From assembly GCF_000003815.2 (NCBI RefSeq), contig NC_049992.1, positions 5,953,094-6,017,093 on the forward strand: a stretch of 64,000 nt of DNA. The letters are read 5' to 3'. Positions 45,471 through 57,250 of this stretch are shown here, piece after piece. Position numbers and translations under genes: made by a program. The notes beneath the pieces are model-generated. The model did not search any database, was not told where the DNA came from, and saw only the letters and a program-made list of their open reading frames with translations. Source of the stretch: Branchiostoma floridae. Lineage: Eukaryota > Chordata > Leptocardii > Amphioxiformes > Branchiostomatidae. The first letter of the stretch is position 1. Each line of letters starts with the position of its first letter.

Positions 45471-48400
45471 GGTAGTGTATGGCTGAGCAGAAATGTGGCT
45501 CCCCACAGTGTAGATTGACGTACGTAACAATGAAAGTTTGATGCCTACATCATACATTGCAAAATCACATTAAAATTCATATCACAGTCCTTAAGTATGA
45601 TTGTGCGTTCTGTTGCACGATGCCCCGTTCTCTTTATCATCCGAATTGTTTCTGATACACAGCCTTTTAAGTGAGGAGATTGCGGAGCGGTGTGATACCA
45701 GACAACAAACATAAATCTAAACAAAACACGTCACTGATATTACCAAACTGCATCTAAGGTTTTGAACAAATCAGATAGAATGTCGTAATTTTGCAGTGCT
45801 TTTCTAGTCCACTTAAAACAGTATTGTAAAGAATAATCGTTTATAGTTATTAATTACTGTATTGATATGTGATTATTTTGCATAACTCCACCGTAGACAG
45901 GTAAGTAATATATAATGGAAAAGAGAATCGTCAGAAGATTCTATTTGACACAATAAGCTCTCTCTCTCTCTCTCTCTCTGTCACTGTCTCTCTCTCTCTC
46001 TCTCCCATCACTCTGTCTCTGTTCCATCTCTCTATTTTACGAAAATAGAAAAATGTTATTTCAATCCCAGACGCACAATACGACTGTCGTATTTCTAACG
46101 ATATCACAGGCATAACCATGGAATATGCTTCGAATACATAATCATATTTGTCGGAGGATATTTCATAAGGGATCTTTACCACCCTCTGTTACTTGCCTGT
46201 AGCATATGGTATAGGTATACACCGTGTATCCGGTCTTGTCTACCATCCTGCCTACTGCAGCTGCATGTCTATATTTGCCTATGTACCACTGGTGTTATAC
46301 TTTTAGGGCCATACTGATGTGATTATGTGGTTTACATCCTATAATCAAAGCCTATGTATATGGCTTCTTCGCTACGTTGGGACGACTTAAGATACTGCAC
46401 CACATCGCCACATCTTAAGCTTCTTGGAGACACCAAATATCAAAAACATATTGTCGACGTATTGCTAAGTGATGCTTTGCATGGTGCTTTAATAGGACCT
46501 CCTTGGTTGTGCAACGAAACACATACTCCCCTTTCGTTCTTTGGGAAAATATCCAGGTGCTACACTTTCATCATTAATTGCCCATTTATTCCTTCAAATA
46601 CGCATTGTGATTGTGAGAAATAAGAGAAAAGCTAACTCTGTATGTAGTAATCATAAATACTGGGAATGTGCAAATATGCATAGTGCCCTATACAGTATGT
46701 TTACCGTGCAAACACTACAGGTTCCGCGAGTCGGTTAGGGTTGCGGAAATACAAATTTACGACCCAAATTGTTGGCTGACAGCTCGTGTCAAAACATTTG
46801 ATTTTGTCATTAGCTACTGGTAGCTTGCGTCACATCCCTCATTGGTAATGTGTTAACGATTAGTCTTCGATAATAATTGTGTACATTATCTTCGTTCAAA
46901 TCCGACCCACCATCTGTTTGCCCTGTCCTCATACTATCCAGCCACTACAGTGACAAGTTAGAGATAATATACCAATCCAATATATTTACATATGAAGACA
47001 TCACGGTACCCCAACATACAATTTCCGACCAAGAATATATATCTTTTTATTCATCTGTAAGATACTTTTTCTCCGAGTCCCGCAAAGCTCAGCTCAAAGG
47101 AGTGGCGTATTCGGTATGTATAGTGAATAGTGCCCAGTGGCGCATAGGGCGGCAAGCTTCTTTTTATTATAGCCAGCAAGCGGTTATTAAAGATAATAAC
47201 TAGAATTATTATATAATATTTCAAACGATCAGCTGAAAATTATCTTATAATTTTACAATTATCAAGTTTGATATTGATTGCTGTTGGTGCTGCCTCAGAG
47301 TCCCCTTGCCAATGTGCCGTTGATGTTTTTCGGATCCAATGTAGAACGGGGTGGTTAGCCGGCCGGTGTCACGTGCACACAAAGTAATTGATGCCTGCCA
47401 AATCATTGTCGGACACTGTTTATGGGTTTAAAGTATACCTGAAGAAAAAAGTACGTCACACCCGTGGGCTTGATAATTTATGAGTATGAGCGGTTTGGGA
47501 AAGTACTGAATAACACTTTATATAACCCAGCTCTAATCCTAACTCAATCCTAACCCCAACCCTAACATCACGAAGGCACAATGCCTCGTCTGGCATTATT
47601 TGACAAGGTATTTATTTTGCACGACACCGGACGAAAAACTGGATACCAATCTTAAGTGCCATGCTTATGGCAGACGGCATAGACGTCAATATTATATAAC
47701 ATTCCGGTCGCATTGTTACGTAAAACTGAGGTCCTTAGAAGGATCAAAATCTTAGCTGCCCAAATTCCAGTCATTTGCTTCTAACATAACGATACGAGTC
47801 TTGGGGATCTCTAATCCACAACAGTGACCCTTTTTAAGGTTAGCACGGCAACCTGATACATCCCGGTAAAACAAAGACGGAGAGCCTTTTTCTTAACCTC
47901 CTAGGTGAAAGTCGTCAGAACCTATAATTCGGGTTTATTGAAGCTTGCGTCAGTTCAGAATCGATATTCGTAAGCTAAAGAAGGTAACACGTCAGTACGT
48001 ACCTCAAGGACACAGGTGCGAGTGGCACTGACGTCATTCTCAAGCAAAGTTAAATTGTTATTTCAAACAGAAAATGATAAATTTCGTTTGTTCAACTCCA
48101 GTCTTAATCTTGGAATGGGAAATCCATCGCTTCTGTGAAGTCATGCAGATAGAACACGTGACTAGGAGTACAGAAAAAGTTCAGGTACAAGTACGGTTCA
48201 GGTCCAGAGAATCAGGTCCAGGTCCGGACCTGAAGCTGGACCTAATTATTTGCGAATACCTGATCTATGAATGGGCGATACTTAAAACAATGGTCCATTT
48301 CGCTACAAAGAATTCTGTTTGGTACATTTGCGTTCGAACGTTCTAAGGTTCTATCTTTATGTAAACAACACTCTGTTTTAAGTTTGGCCGTAGAAGCTCG

Positions 48401-51400
48401 GTAAAATGACTATCAACTCTCCTCTACTTCGCTCCTGTTCTTTTCTTTGAACAGTAAGCTCCCAACCATGTGAATGCCTGCCAGTATAATCTGTTTATTT
48501 TCGAATCGGTCCAAGATCCGGCCTGCTGATTTTTTTCTGGACCGGTCCAACAAGAAAAAAAAGGGGTGTTGTAGGGCCCTGATGCAAATAGCATCTTTTC
48601 CCCTCAAGTCAAGGATATGAGACCGTTGCAATACACTGTCAAAATGTGTTTCAAAATTAGAGCCTACGTGATGAAATATGTGTCTATTACTCCATGAATC
48701 TCCAGTATATAATATCATCAAATGTTTTCCTTGGAGATTCACGTTATGGTATCGACATAGCATTCTGCTTTCATCATCCAGTCTGGTCAGCTTGGTCGCG
48801 GTCTTGTAATAAGAATGCAAGTTTTAAAAACACCTTGCACAGAAATGATAAGATTCTTCTCAATCCTTTCCTATAGGAATTGCATGGGCATTACATGTAG
48901 TTGTAGACTTTGAAAGTGGGGTGCTGCCCTGCAAAAAGGTCGAACTGGGGTCTCCAAGTTACCGGTTAATTGGAACCAGTTGAGCTACAGGTACATCCAC
49001 TGATGAGTCAGAATTATTATACCGAAATGTTCTACAAAGATGTTTCTCAGAGAAACTGTAAGTTTTTACCCGCATGCAAAAAGCCTTTCAGACCCAACCT
49101 TCTGTAATAGTATATGATGAGGTCAACTTGAACATGACCCCGCCCTTCTGACACACATGTCTTAACGTAACGATATGAATTCCATCCCATCTGACCGAAA
49201 ACGTATCAGAAACATATCATTACCAAACGAATCGGTAGGAGGTTACTGATGCCACAGAGAGATCCCCGGAGAGATGACCCGGATGACTAAACTTTGACCT
49301 AAGTCTTTGTTACCTGCTCCGAGACAGAATGGCACGCCCCCAAGAATGAGAACCACGTTGTTACGTCATTTCATTCGCAAGACCCCGTTCAGTGATCCTT
49401 GTTTCTTGGTTGAAACCTGCAATATAACCATGAGATTAATTGTACCAGGTCAATTCCATACTGTAAAAAAAGGTCAAAAGATCAGATGCTCCAGCATTAG
49501 CCAGTAATCAAGGACGTGGGTTTGAATGAAATGTCAGAGTTGCTCAAACAATTTTCCGTATGACTAATCATGACATCCTGATGGTTATCGGGTATCAATC
49601 TTACATGTGGTTTCCAGACACCTGACTGGAGGTACTTTATACTGTTGGGCATAAAGCACGAAGGACGAGAAAGTCAGCCAACCACAGTTTTAAGAGGTTT
49701 TGCTGGACTAGGCCTAAGAAACTTATGTTACTTCTTGCCAATCATAAGAGCTTTATACCACCTAGAATCAGTGTCCATTACATGTCCAGAAGATAGAAGC
49801 TAGCTAGAAAAGGAATCAAGCGGCCAAAACCTAAGTATTTCTTTGATAGGACAAGACTTAACCACACGTCAAATTTGATTCAACACATCAAATATTTCTG
49901 ATTATTGATACAAACAAATGGCTTACCGGAAAACAACGTCCTTGACAAAGATGAAAATAACCAGAAGACACTTTTGTCTCAGGTGCGCTTTTTGAAAGTT
50001 CGAACGTGTTAATCTTACCAGCAAAGGTTAGAGCACCATTTTCAGAACCACTCGCCTACGGTTTAATCCTGTGAACGCCACCCACATTCAAAATGGCGCC
50101 CATAAGTAATCTTTTGATGATGCCTGGGTGATAAAAAGGTCATCAAAAAGGCTACAAGAGTCTATCACCAGGTTCATGATTCCATCGCATGCCATATGGC
50201 TCGGATTAAGAAACATAAAAGGTTAATCTTGTGGGATGAGGCTGCATTCTAGTTCCGGTCCAGAACATTCCAAATTTATATTGGTACTGAGAAGTAAGCA
50301 TACAACGTGTGCACTCCTGTACCCGGTGTCAAGCAAAAATTTTTCCCCAGCCAAATATTTGCCACGGTAATACTTGTAGGTTTCGAAATAACCTTGTGGG
50401 AAAAACGTGCGTCACACTCGTGATTCGTGCTTTCAAACAAACGTCTGAGTGGATGTTGAAAGGAGGGGTCACACTGTGGGAGCTACCTATTAAATCTAAA
50501 TTTATCCCTGAACTTAGTTTGAACTGGCCCAAACGTTAACCTCATCTTCACGCATGCGCACTTTCTCACGCAGCAAACGTTTAGCGGAGTAGAAACTTAG
50601 TACGACCTTAACGTATGCTTAAAAGTGTGCTTAAGTTAAACATTTGATTTCTTTCTATTTTCTCCCAGTCCGAATAGAGTTAGTGGTCCTTCTGATGTTT
50701 TGCATATTTATGTTAATGAACTGGAATTAACTAAACGTGTATAAATTAACATTCACGATTACATTTGCTTGTATCGCATACCCGGTAAACTGCCTTGAGG
50801 TTTAACACGCCAGGTCTGTATTGAAGAGTACAAGCTGTATATCCAGACAGATTTAATTGATCCCCTTACATCGGTAAGATTCACTACTAAATTTGGTAAA
50901 TGAAGTGGGATCATTTACGTGCTCGAGGTGTGACTCTTCTCAAATACAGGGCGTCAATTTAACGTCCTATGCGAGGGACGGTCCTTAACCGAAGCTAGGT
51001 AATCATTTACACCTGAGTAAAGCGAGGAAAGTCGTGTCAAGTGCCTTTCCCAAGGGCATAATAGTCCAGGAGATACCTGAAAAAAATGTCGTTTCGAAGC
51101 ACACCTAGTACATAATTAGTTCACTTTCACACAATAGCTTGATGTCTCCCCGTCATTTTCAAGTATGTTGTTCTGTGGTCCAAGTGGGACATCATGGTTC
51201 TAGGACTCTCTATGCAAATTTATGCAAATTAGCCGAATATACCAAAAATTAAAAATAAAGCAGCATAACTTGAATACTACTTGTGCAAATAACATCAAAC
51301 TTGTTGAAAGTAAGGTAGGTGATATATCAACGGATCGGAACCTCTGGGTTACGGACCAAACACCCTACCGTTGCGCCACATAGCACCACATTAAACAAAC

Positions 51401-53577
51401 AATGCACATACAATGATCACTAGAAAAGAAATTGAAAAAGACATTTTGCTGAACAAAACATTTCAAACATAGGTCATTTCAGCCATTCGGTTGTTGAAGG
51501 GTTATATCGGATTTGGTACTGTCAGGAATAGAAGGCGCAGAAGGAGATGAAATATTGACACTTCACATTGCTAGAGCTTGTCTGCACCTGCGTTGCCACG
51601 AGTTCCTAATGTGTCAAAAACAGTCTACAGCTGAAGGTGACATCGTCAACCCACGGATGACGTCAATGAGCTTAAGACACACTGGCTGTTTTGAACACGT
51701 TGTCTTGTAATAGAAACTAGCACGTAAACACGTCACTCATCTGTCTGGGGGTTCTTATTTTTAATACAAGATCTACCTGGACATACATTTGTTGATGCAC
51801 AGAACTTGTGAGGGTATCGCCATGTATGGTGAATATTACAACCAGCATGGGTGTTTATTGTGTCTTAAATTAGACTGTAGCAAAATGCGACGGAAGGCAC
51901 GTCAGTTACACCCCAGTGCAGGGAGTAGTCTAAGTTAAGGGCACAATCCGCCGTAGGTGTTTTTGTCGGTACGTTTTTTTCTTGGATGCCACGTCCGCCA
52001 CGTATTTCTGAAAGCGTTTAGGTTGTACAGGGTGGGCGCGTCGCCCGTACTGGCACCTACGAGGGGACGAATCCGCTGCCCGATGGCACACAAAGTTTTG
52101 CCTGCACGTAAAGTTCTACGGCGTGTCTGCGTGCTCCAAAATCCGTTCCCAGATTCTCTACGAGTTCGTACGGAGGCGGTACTTACCACTTACGGATCCC
52201 AAAAGATTGCCCACGTTTGGTCACGTACATGTAGACAGCACGTATTTGCAAGTACGGCTGGATGTGTCCTTAGCTTTAGTAGCTGGGTTATATCGAAGTT
52301 TGTCCTCGAGATACAGATCTAACGAATCCTCAACTAGCTTTGCAATTCAAATTTGAGTTGTTTCTTTAGAGGTAAGTCCATACTGGTTTGATTATATGGA
52401 TGGCATCCTTATGATATGATTCTAGCGCGCGAGCGTGTTCGAAGAAAATTTAGTAGTAGCATTGTTAAGAGTCTAAGACCTACTAAGAAAATGTGTTTCT
52501 TTTTTTCTTCCTTACCTAGTAAAACCTATTGACCCAATTAAAGCCTTTTTGAGGGTGGACAGTGGAGTGTCGTAGTGTCCAGTTAGGATTTTTATTAAAG
52601 TAAAAAAAAGCAAAGAATTATGAGTGCTCTCATGCATTTCAGTTTTCCTTTGTTAAATCAAGGATTAAACTGTGTTGTATCACTAAAGTTTTGGGCAAAG
52701 TAAAAAGAAAATCAGTTAAAAGAAGATAATTCTTACGTAATAACCCAGACTTTTCCAGGACTGAAACAGATTTTTTTCCTCCTAGGCCCAATCATAATAC
52801 AGGTTGAGAAGGACTATTATGCTAAATGTATTTTGACTTCTTGGTGTTTCCATGCAGCTAGACGATGAGATCTCCCCGCCGTACGAAGATCTCGCCGACG
52901 CGAAGGAGGCCGCCGCCTACTGGATCCTGCGCAAGGCCCTCCTGGAGAACCCTCCTGGAAAACCCGCGCATGCGCGGAACGTCATGGACACTGACGAGGA
53001 AAGTCGCGAGTCACTGAGGACGACCGTCGTGCAACGCCTGGCTAAAAGGTGGAAAGGTAGGGCTGCGTCATCGATATGTCCTGTTTAATCCTTTATGACG
53101 TCAGCGTACAGTTAGAGCGTCCGCATGGCATTCTGGGACAGTTTGAAGAAAGAAAAATGGCTGACCAAAGGGTAACAGCTGTGTTTTTTTCATGACCGTC
53201 TTAAGCCAAAACAGGGCATGGCAACGATCGAAACATTTTTCTCCAAAAGCATAAAAGTAGTGTGTTTTTAAGGCATAAACAGGGATCGAAAAATTTTTCT
53301 CCAAAAGCATAAAAGTAGTGTTTTCATAAGTCATAAAACGTATTGTCGTTCATGATAAGTCATGAAAAGAGAAGACGTTCATGGTTCATGGTCCATTCTG
53401 ATTCCAGCTATAGTATGGTAGCTATGGGGCCATGACCCTGTTAATAATAAGGAGAGGTTTATCAGTTAGTCAAAAATATACAGAACAGATACCCGTTTCA
53501 ACTAATGCTGAAATATTTGTTTACCTTTTTTTACAGTAAAATGTAATAACGCCTACTGGAAGTTCTGCAAGGGTTGA
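43004..53577 (+). CDS. Neuropeptide precursor, somatostatin/urotensin-II-like
   Basis: Exons are 43004-43117, 52858-53056 and 53537-53577; phases match (0 then 1), giving 117 residues, close to the 116 of human preprosomatostatin. Residues 1-22 are a clear signal peptide (MKNLHAFLFLSVLTLVVVWT, SA). The pro-region includes an amphipathic stretch (AAAYWILRKALLEN). LAKR provides a dibasic cleavage site, leaving the C-terminal peptide WKVKCNNAYWKFCKG. Two cysteines would close a nine-residue ring containing Tyr-Trp-Lys-Phe, comparable to Phe-Trp-Lys in somatostatin and urotensin II. The final Gly suggests C-terminal amidation. Position of the peptide at the very end matches both families. Assignment within the superfamily is inference, and the ring size differs from both classical hormones. 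Confidence 0.75.
43265..43460 (+). mobile_element. Diverged SINE body
   Basis: AAGGTGCTTACACGGCTTTC followed by CTTGCTCACTC parallels the SINE body at 17855-17910. It lies near the start of the large first intron of the neuropeptide gene. Confidence 0.4.
43568..44048 (+). mobile_element. GGTCC-type element, copy 2 (most complete)
   Basis: It begins ACGGGTGGGTACCT and ends ACGGGTACCCACCCC. Near the left end are short palindromes built on GGTCC (CAGGTCCGGACCTG), and near the right end GACCCGTCCAACAAGAAAAA. Diverged copies occur at 41966-42360, 48140-48560 and 63560-63975. Confidence 0.65.
44049..45239. other. Intron of the neuropeptide gene, little content
   Basis: No exon-like frame was found. 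About 45010-45215 shares phrases (GTGTCAAGC..AAATTT, CTAAATATTTGC / CCAAATATTTGC, AAGTGCGTC / ACGTGCGTC, CTTTCAA, GTCTGAG) with 50296-50480, so both are copies of an old repeat. Confidence 0.45.
45240..45330. repeat. Degenerate telomere-like CCCTAA/CCCCAA tract
   Basis: Mixed CCCTAACC, CCCCAACC and CCCAACCCT units run for about 90 bp. A shorter similar tract is at 47515-47570. The animal telomere repeat is TTAGGG, and this is too degenerate to be a functional end. Confidence 0.75.
45435..45473. repeat. (GT)n followed by G run
   Basis: This is a GT dinucleotide tract merging into about 18 consecutive G. A similar (GT)n-G run is at 55115-55138. Confidence 0.95.
45958..46004. repeat. (CT)n microsatellite
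   Basis: Two TCTC tracts are separated by GTCACTG. On the opposite strand they give a spurious Arg-Glu-rich frame. Confidence 0.95.
46200..48139. other. Intron of the neuropeptide gene, no feature seen
   Basis: Frames at 46354-46623 and 46877-47203 are open for about 90-108 codons but have no flanking splice sites in matching phase and resemble no family I know. The 47515-47570 telomere-like tract is the only repeat noticed. Confidence 0.45.
48140..48560 (+). mobile_element. GGTCC-type element, copy 3
   Basis: AGGTCCGGACCTGAAGCTGG, then ACCTAATT, and CCATTTCGCTACAAAG match copy 2, as does the right part (AATCGGTCCAAGATCCGG, GGTCCAACAAGAAAAAA). Confidence 0.7.
48937..48998 (-). mobile_element. 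tRNA-like SINE head or tRNA pseudogene
   Basis: On the minus strand it reads GTAGCTCAACTGGTTCCAAT, a Pol III A-box region, and 32 bases later CCCAGTTCGACC, a B-box. The acceptor stem cannot be closed convincingly, so it is not called as a functional tRNA. Confidence 0.45.
48999..50984. other. Intron of the neuropeptide gene, no gene seen
   Basis: Only one old repeat (50296-50480, related to 45010-45215) was recognised. CGCATGCGCA near 50553 is an NRF1-like string but has no gene start beside it. Confidence 0.45.
50985..51387 (-). mobile_element. SINE pieces: body and tRNA-like head
   Basis: The body (minus strand: CTTGGGAAAGGCACTTGACA, then ACTTTCCTCGCTTTACTCAG) lies at 50985-51065. At 51331-51387 the minus strand reads GTGGCGCAACGGTAGGGTGT and AGAGGTTCCGATCC, a good A-box and B-box. 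The two are about 270 bp apart with unrelated sequence between, so they may be two insertions or one interrupted copy. Confidence 0.55.
51937..52271. mobile_element. TIR MITE family 'AAGGGCAC', copy 2
   Basis: AAGGGCACAATCCGCCGTAG and TACGGCTGGATGTGTCCTT form the ends. Interior blocks match 32584-32871 with extra sequence near 52030-52075. Confidence 0.8.
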
Positions 53578-54060
53578 TTCGTTCCCGGCATCCTCTTTGT
53601 CGTCCCGGTGACGTCAGACAAGGAGCCAATAGCAGCACAGACCAGAGGGGCCATAGCAGCAACACGTGATCGTCACATGATCAGCGCGTGATCGCGGATA
53701 CATTTTGCATATTTTGAAGAAGAAAAAAATGAATAGAAATTCTTTCATTGAAATGACGGAGTGAATTTAAGTACAGCCTGTTCAAAGTACAACAATTAGC
53801 TCAACAAACAATCAACTGTATCATATTCTATCACGAGGGCGAAAGTAAAACACGCATTTCTTTTAGATACTTACGTGAAAAACATTATCTATCCACAGGG
53901 TATTACGGACCTATACATTATAGTATTATATATTAGACGAGAAGATGTGAAAATCTTCAACTTGTGCATATCTTTTAGGTTATTGGCCTTTGCTAAGCGG
54001 TTATTTTTGCACTGCATGCTTTAAGTAGAGGAAGTTTCATGTTACAAAATACGGAATAAA
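53578..54060 (+). terminator. 3' UTR of the neuropeptide gene with polyadenylation signal
   Basis: After the stop at 53575-53577 the sequence becomes AT-rich, and AATAAA is present at 54055-54060, giving a UTR of about 0.5 kb. Confidence 0.5.
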
Positions 54061-55877
54061 GAAGGCTACAGTGAGCACTGACCAAACGCTTGTGTATCTA
54101 GTCATTCTTACTTGTTAACGTCCACAATTAAAGCCACAAGCCACACCAAGAGACACACCGTCAATTTCAGCCTCGAACGCAACCCTTCTCAGAACTTCGC
54201 CTTTTATTACCTTCATGAAAAATGGAGGTTATGTTTTTGACGGAGGTTATGAGTTCGTGTTTGTGTCACTCCGTTTGACTCGGCTCAGAAGTACAATTTG
54301 GTAAGGTCCCGTACAACTTATTATTATCACAGAAAAGCAAAATATACATTATGTACAAATACAAACAAATCCTTTGCCATCTTTTCGTCAGAGTATGTTC
54401 TTGATATTCATAAATTGTTGCAGGAGTATGAAAAATCTAATGTTGTACATGTAAATGACCTGGGGGTTTCGTACATATCACACAGCGCCCCACAACGAGG
54501 GTTCACCGCATCTGCAATGTTTTACACAACGTTATGGGGCAATTGTTAGTTGTTGGCTAGCTCTTTGACAACATATTCCAATATGAGACATATAGGCTTG
54601 AATTATTCGAGGTTGTCGGTAGAGGGAGTTGTGGTACCGTTTTAATCTCACAGTGGTATGCTTGGGGTTTATGGACTGGGGATATTTGAGAGGCCACAAA
54701 ATCAACAAAATGACATTCCAGACAAAATGACAACCCGGAATGAAATTGAGTAAGTCACGAAAACGAACAGTCTTCTGACGTTTTTGGTTGGTTTGCAGCG
54801 GGTTCCTATCTGAGCCAGGTACATTGCTTTGTAGAGCATGATGGACATACAAAATGTCGTCCGTCTCCAAAAAGTACCTATTCAGCAACACAGCGCCACT
54901 TACCGATTAACCATGAAATTGCAGGTTTTTCATTTTCATCTACAGACCAAATGACGTGTGATTTAATCAGTCTAGCTCGTTAGCTTCCAGTAAGGCAAAA
55001 ATTTCAAATTAAATTAAACTGATACTTTGCAAGTTTTAGTGACTAGACTGATTTCATTGTTCTATCACGCTGATTCACACAGAACAGACCGGGCAACATC
55101 AAATGTTGGGTACTTTGTGTGTGTGTGGGGGGGGGGGGGTATAATCGCCAAAATATTGTGGTATGATAGCCAAAATATTCCAGACTGGCCTTGCGAACCA
55201 ATCCTCTTTGCAAATACACTCCTTTCGCGTGGTAAACATAACAGAATATCAATGAGGTTCTTAATAGTATCAGCTCCCATTCAGTTTTTCTCCCAATGTT
55301 TCTAAATGTAAAATCAATTATGTTAGTAGTGCTATGCGCAGAAAAGATGAAGCAATTTATAGTAGCGTACAGATGCGAAATAAAAACATAATAATGCAAA
55401 TATTATATCTGATTGGTCGATTTGCTAATTGCCATTGTATCGTTGGTTGAACATCTAATTATGATTGACAGTCTTTTGTTGGCCGCATTGGCCTCGTTTT
55501 TTATCTATCAAGTCTGCCTGGTGAAAAAGGTGTATTGATAGGAGCATCTAAACTTTACTCCGCCTACGCAGGATTCTTTACCTTGGCTCGAACACATTCA
55601 CATGCAGTGCCTGTGCTGCGGTCTTAGTTATAATGTTGTCACCTTATACGTGAAAGATGGTACTAAGCCTGTAATTTAAAGTCAGGGCCCGAATCGTTTA
55701 TAGCAGAGATCCTGACTTAATCCTATAGCACTGTGGCCGAATCACTTTAACATCACTGGACATTACTGGAGACCAAGTTGAGTGAGTCAAGTCACACGGC
55801 AGGCAGTTGAGACGTGATGGTGCCCACGCCTACAGATTTACTGACCTCCTCAAGATGCACGTTCGCCGCAACTTTCT
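54061..55877. other. Intergenic, no gene seen
   Basis: Open frames at 54298-54549 (+) and 54532-54891 (-) were considered; neither shows a domain or splice support. A tract GGAGGTTATGTTTTTGACGG, then AGGTTATGAG near 54225-54250 looks like an interspersed repeat. A (GT)n-G run is at 55115-55138. Confidence 0.5.
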
Positions 55878-56796
55878 TTAACCCTATTCAGACCGGGCTT
55901 TTTGGTCATTCCTGGAGCGGGGGGTGGTGGTTTGGTGCTTGAGGCCCGCCCCTTCTGACACCTGTAACTCTAAAACAAATTATCAAACGGCCACAAAATT
56001 TTCAGAAAAAAAATGTAGGCATAATATCTTATCATTAGAAGATGTTTGACGTAACGATGATGTTAATACAACGTAATTATGACGTCATCAATTTGACTTT
56101 ATTGGCTGTAACCGTGAAAAAGGGTTTTCTCAGAAAACTTCAAGGTATGCTACAAAGATGTAACAGCAAGTGCAGATAACAGAATAATCATGTTTATTAC
56201 GACTTATGTTGCCAATAACAACATCAATGGCGTCATGCTTATCTAAGATACAAGTTGGGCTCCGCCATCTTATGTCCTCCTCCTTGAATTTTCAAAAATG
56301 CATTTTTGGTGATAAAAGACAACGGAAATAGCTGAAAACGTTTATCTAAACGTTTCTCTTTTTATTAAAAAATACCAGGAAGTTACATCTTATTGGGGGT
56401 GATAAGCTTGACCTGGTCATACGGTCCGCCATCTGGGATTTTGGCCCGTGATGTCATCTAATTAGCATAAGCTATGCATAAGTCATTATGAAAGATATGA
56501 TTTTATGATTTTATGTATGTAAGCAAATAGCAGTAATATAGCAAATAAACGTGAAACATACATTGTTAGAACCGAAATTAGAGATTTTCGTCAAAAGTGC
56601 CTGTCAACAGACGGTTGCTATGGCATGAAGGAAAATTGAAAAAAATTTCAATCGTTCTGAAATTGTTCTCAACTAAATTTTAGGAAAACTCACCAAGTTT
56701 GGTGGCTCTAGCGTAAGCCGTTCTGGCGTTATGCGACATGAAAGTTGGCGCAAGCCTCAAAAGCCCCCCCCCCCCCCTGGTCTGAATAGAGTTTAA
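55878..56796. mobile_element. piggyBac-like TTAA element, diverged
   Basis: TTAA at 55878-55881 and 56793-56796 flanks ends CCCTATTCAGACCGGG and, inverted, CTCTATTCAGACCAGG. The interior shares phrases with 20655-20880 and 35800-36040, and GTGCTTGAGG and TTAGCATAAGCTATGCAT echo the 26.4-27.3 kb element. No transposase. Confidence 0.7.
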
Positions 56797-56894
56797 AGTA
56801 AAGAAAGAAGGAAACTTCCTTTCTGCACCAGATAGTAAATATGACTGCGCACATGTCCGTTTCAATAGTCCTTGGGCCACATGGCTTTATGTAA

Positions 56895-57250
56895 TCACTA
56901 CAGCAGGAAGCTAGTCCACTGGTAGTGGCATGTGTTCAACTACCATGCTCTTTCTCAAATGCTGACTGTAAGGCAGGAGAGTAGTATGTTACATTATAAA
57001 GGGGTGAGTCCACTGGTAGTGATCTGTGTTACCATACTCTTGTGCTACGTATACCATACTCTTTTTCAAATGATGAGTGCTAAGCAGAGAAATCAGTATG
57101 TAACATTATTGTCAGTTTTTGGTATGATTCGGCCGGGGATGGAACTCACGACCTACTGTAGGGTCTTTCAAATACCATGATTTCGATTGACGAAATTGCT
57201 CTTCTATAGCAGCCTCGTCACTGGTCAGGCCTCTAGACAAGTGCCATTTT
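56895..57250 (-). mobile_element. tRNA-derived SINE-like sequence
   Basis: On the minus strand it carries GTAGGTCGTGAGTTCCATCC then CCGGCC, a typical B-box context, within a stretch that also shows two related copies of a TTACATTATAAAGG / GTAACATTATTG block. The end CTAGTCCACTGGTAGTGG has an inverse copy at 40245-40290. Confidence 0.5.

Noticed and set aside
48413-48820. 135-codon minus-strand frame
   Set aside because: Its C-terminal part lies in the GGTCC repeat family and the rest has no recognisable domain.
54532-54891. 119-codon minus-strand frame
   Set aside because: No domain, no splice partner; may be chance or a decayed repeat.
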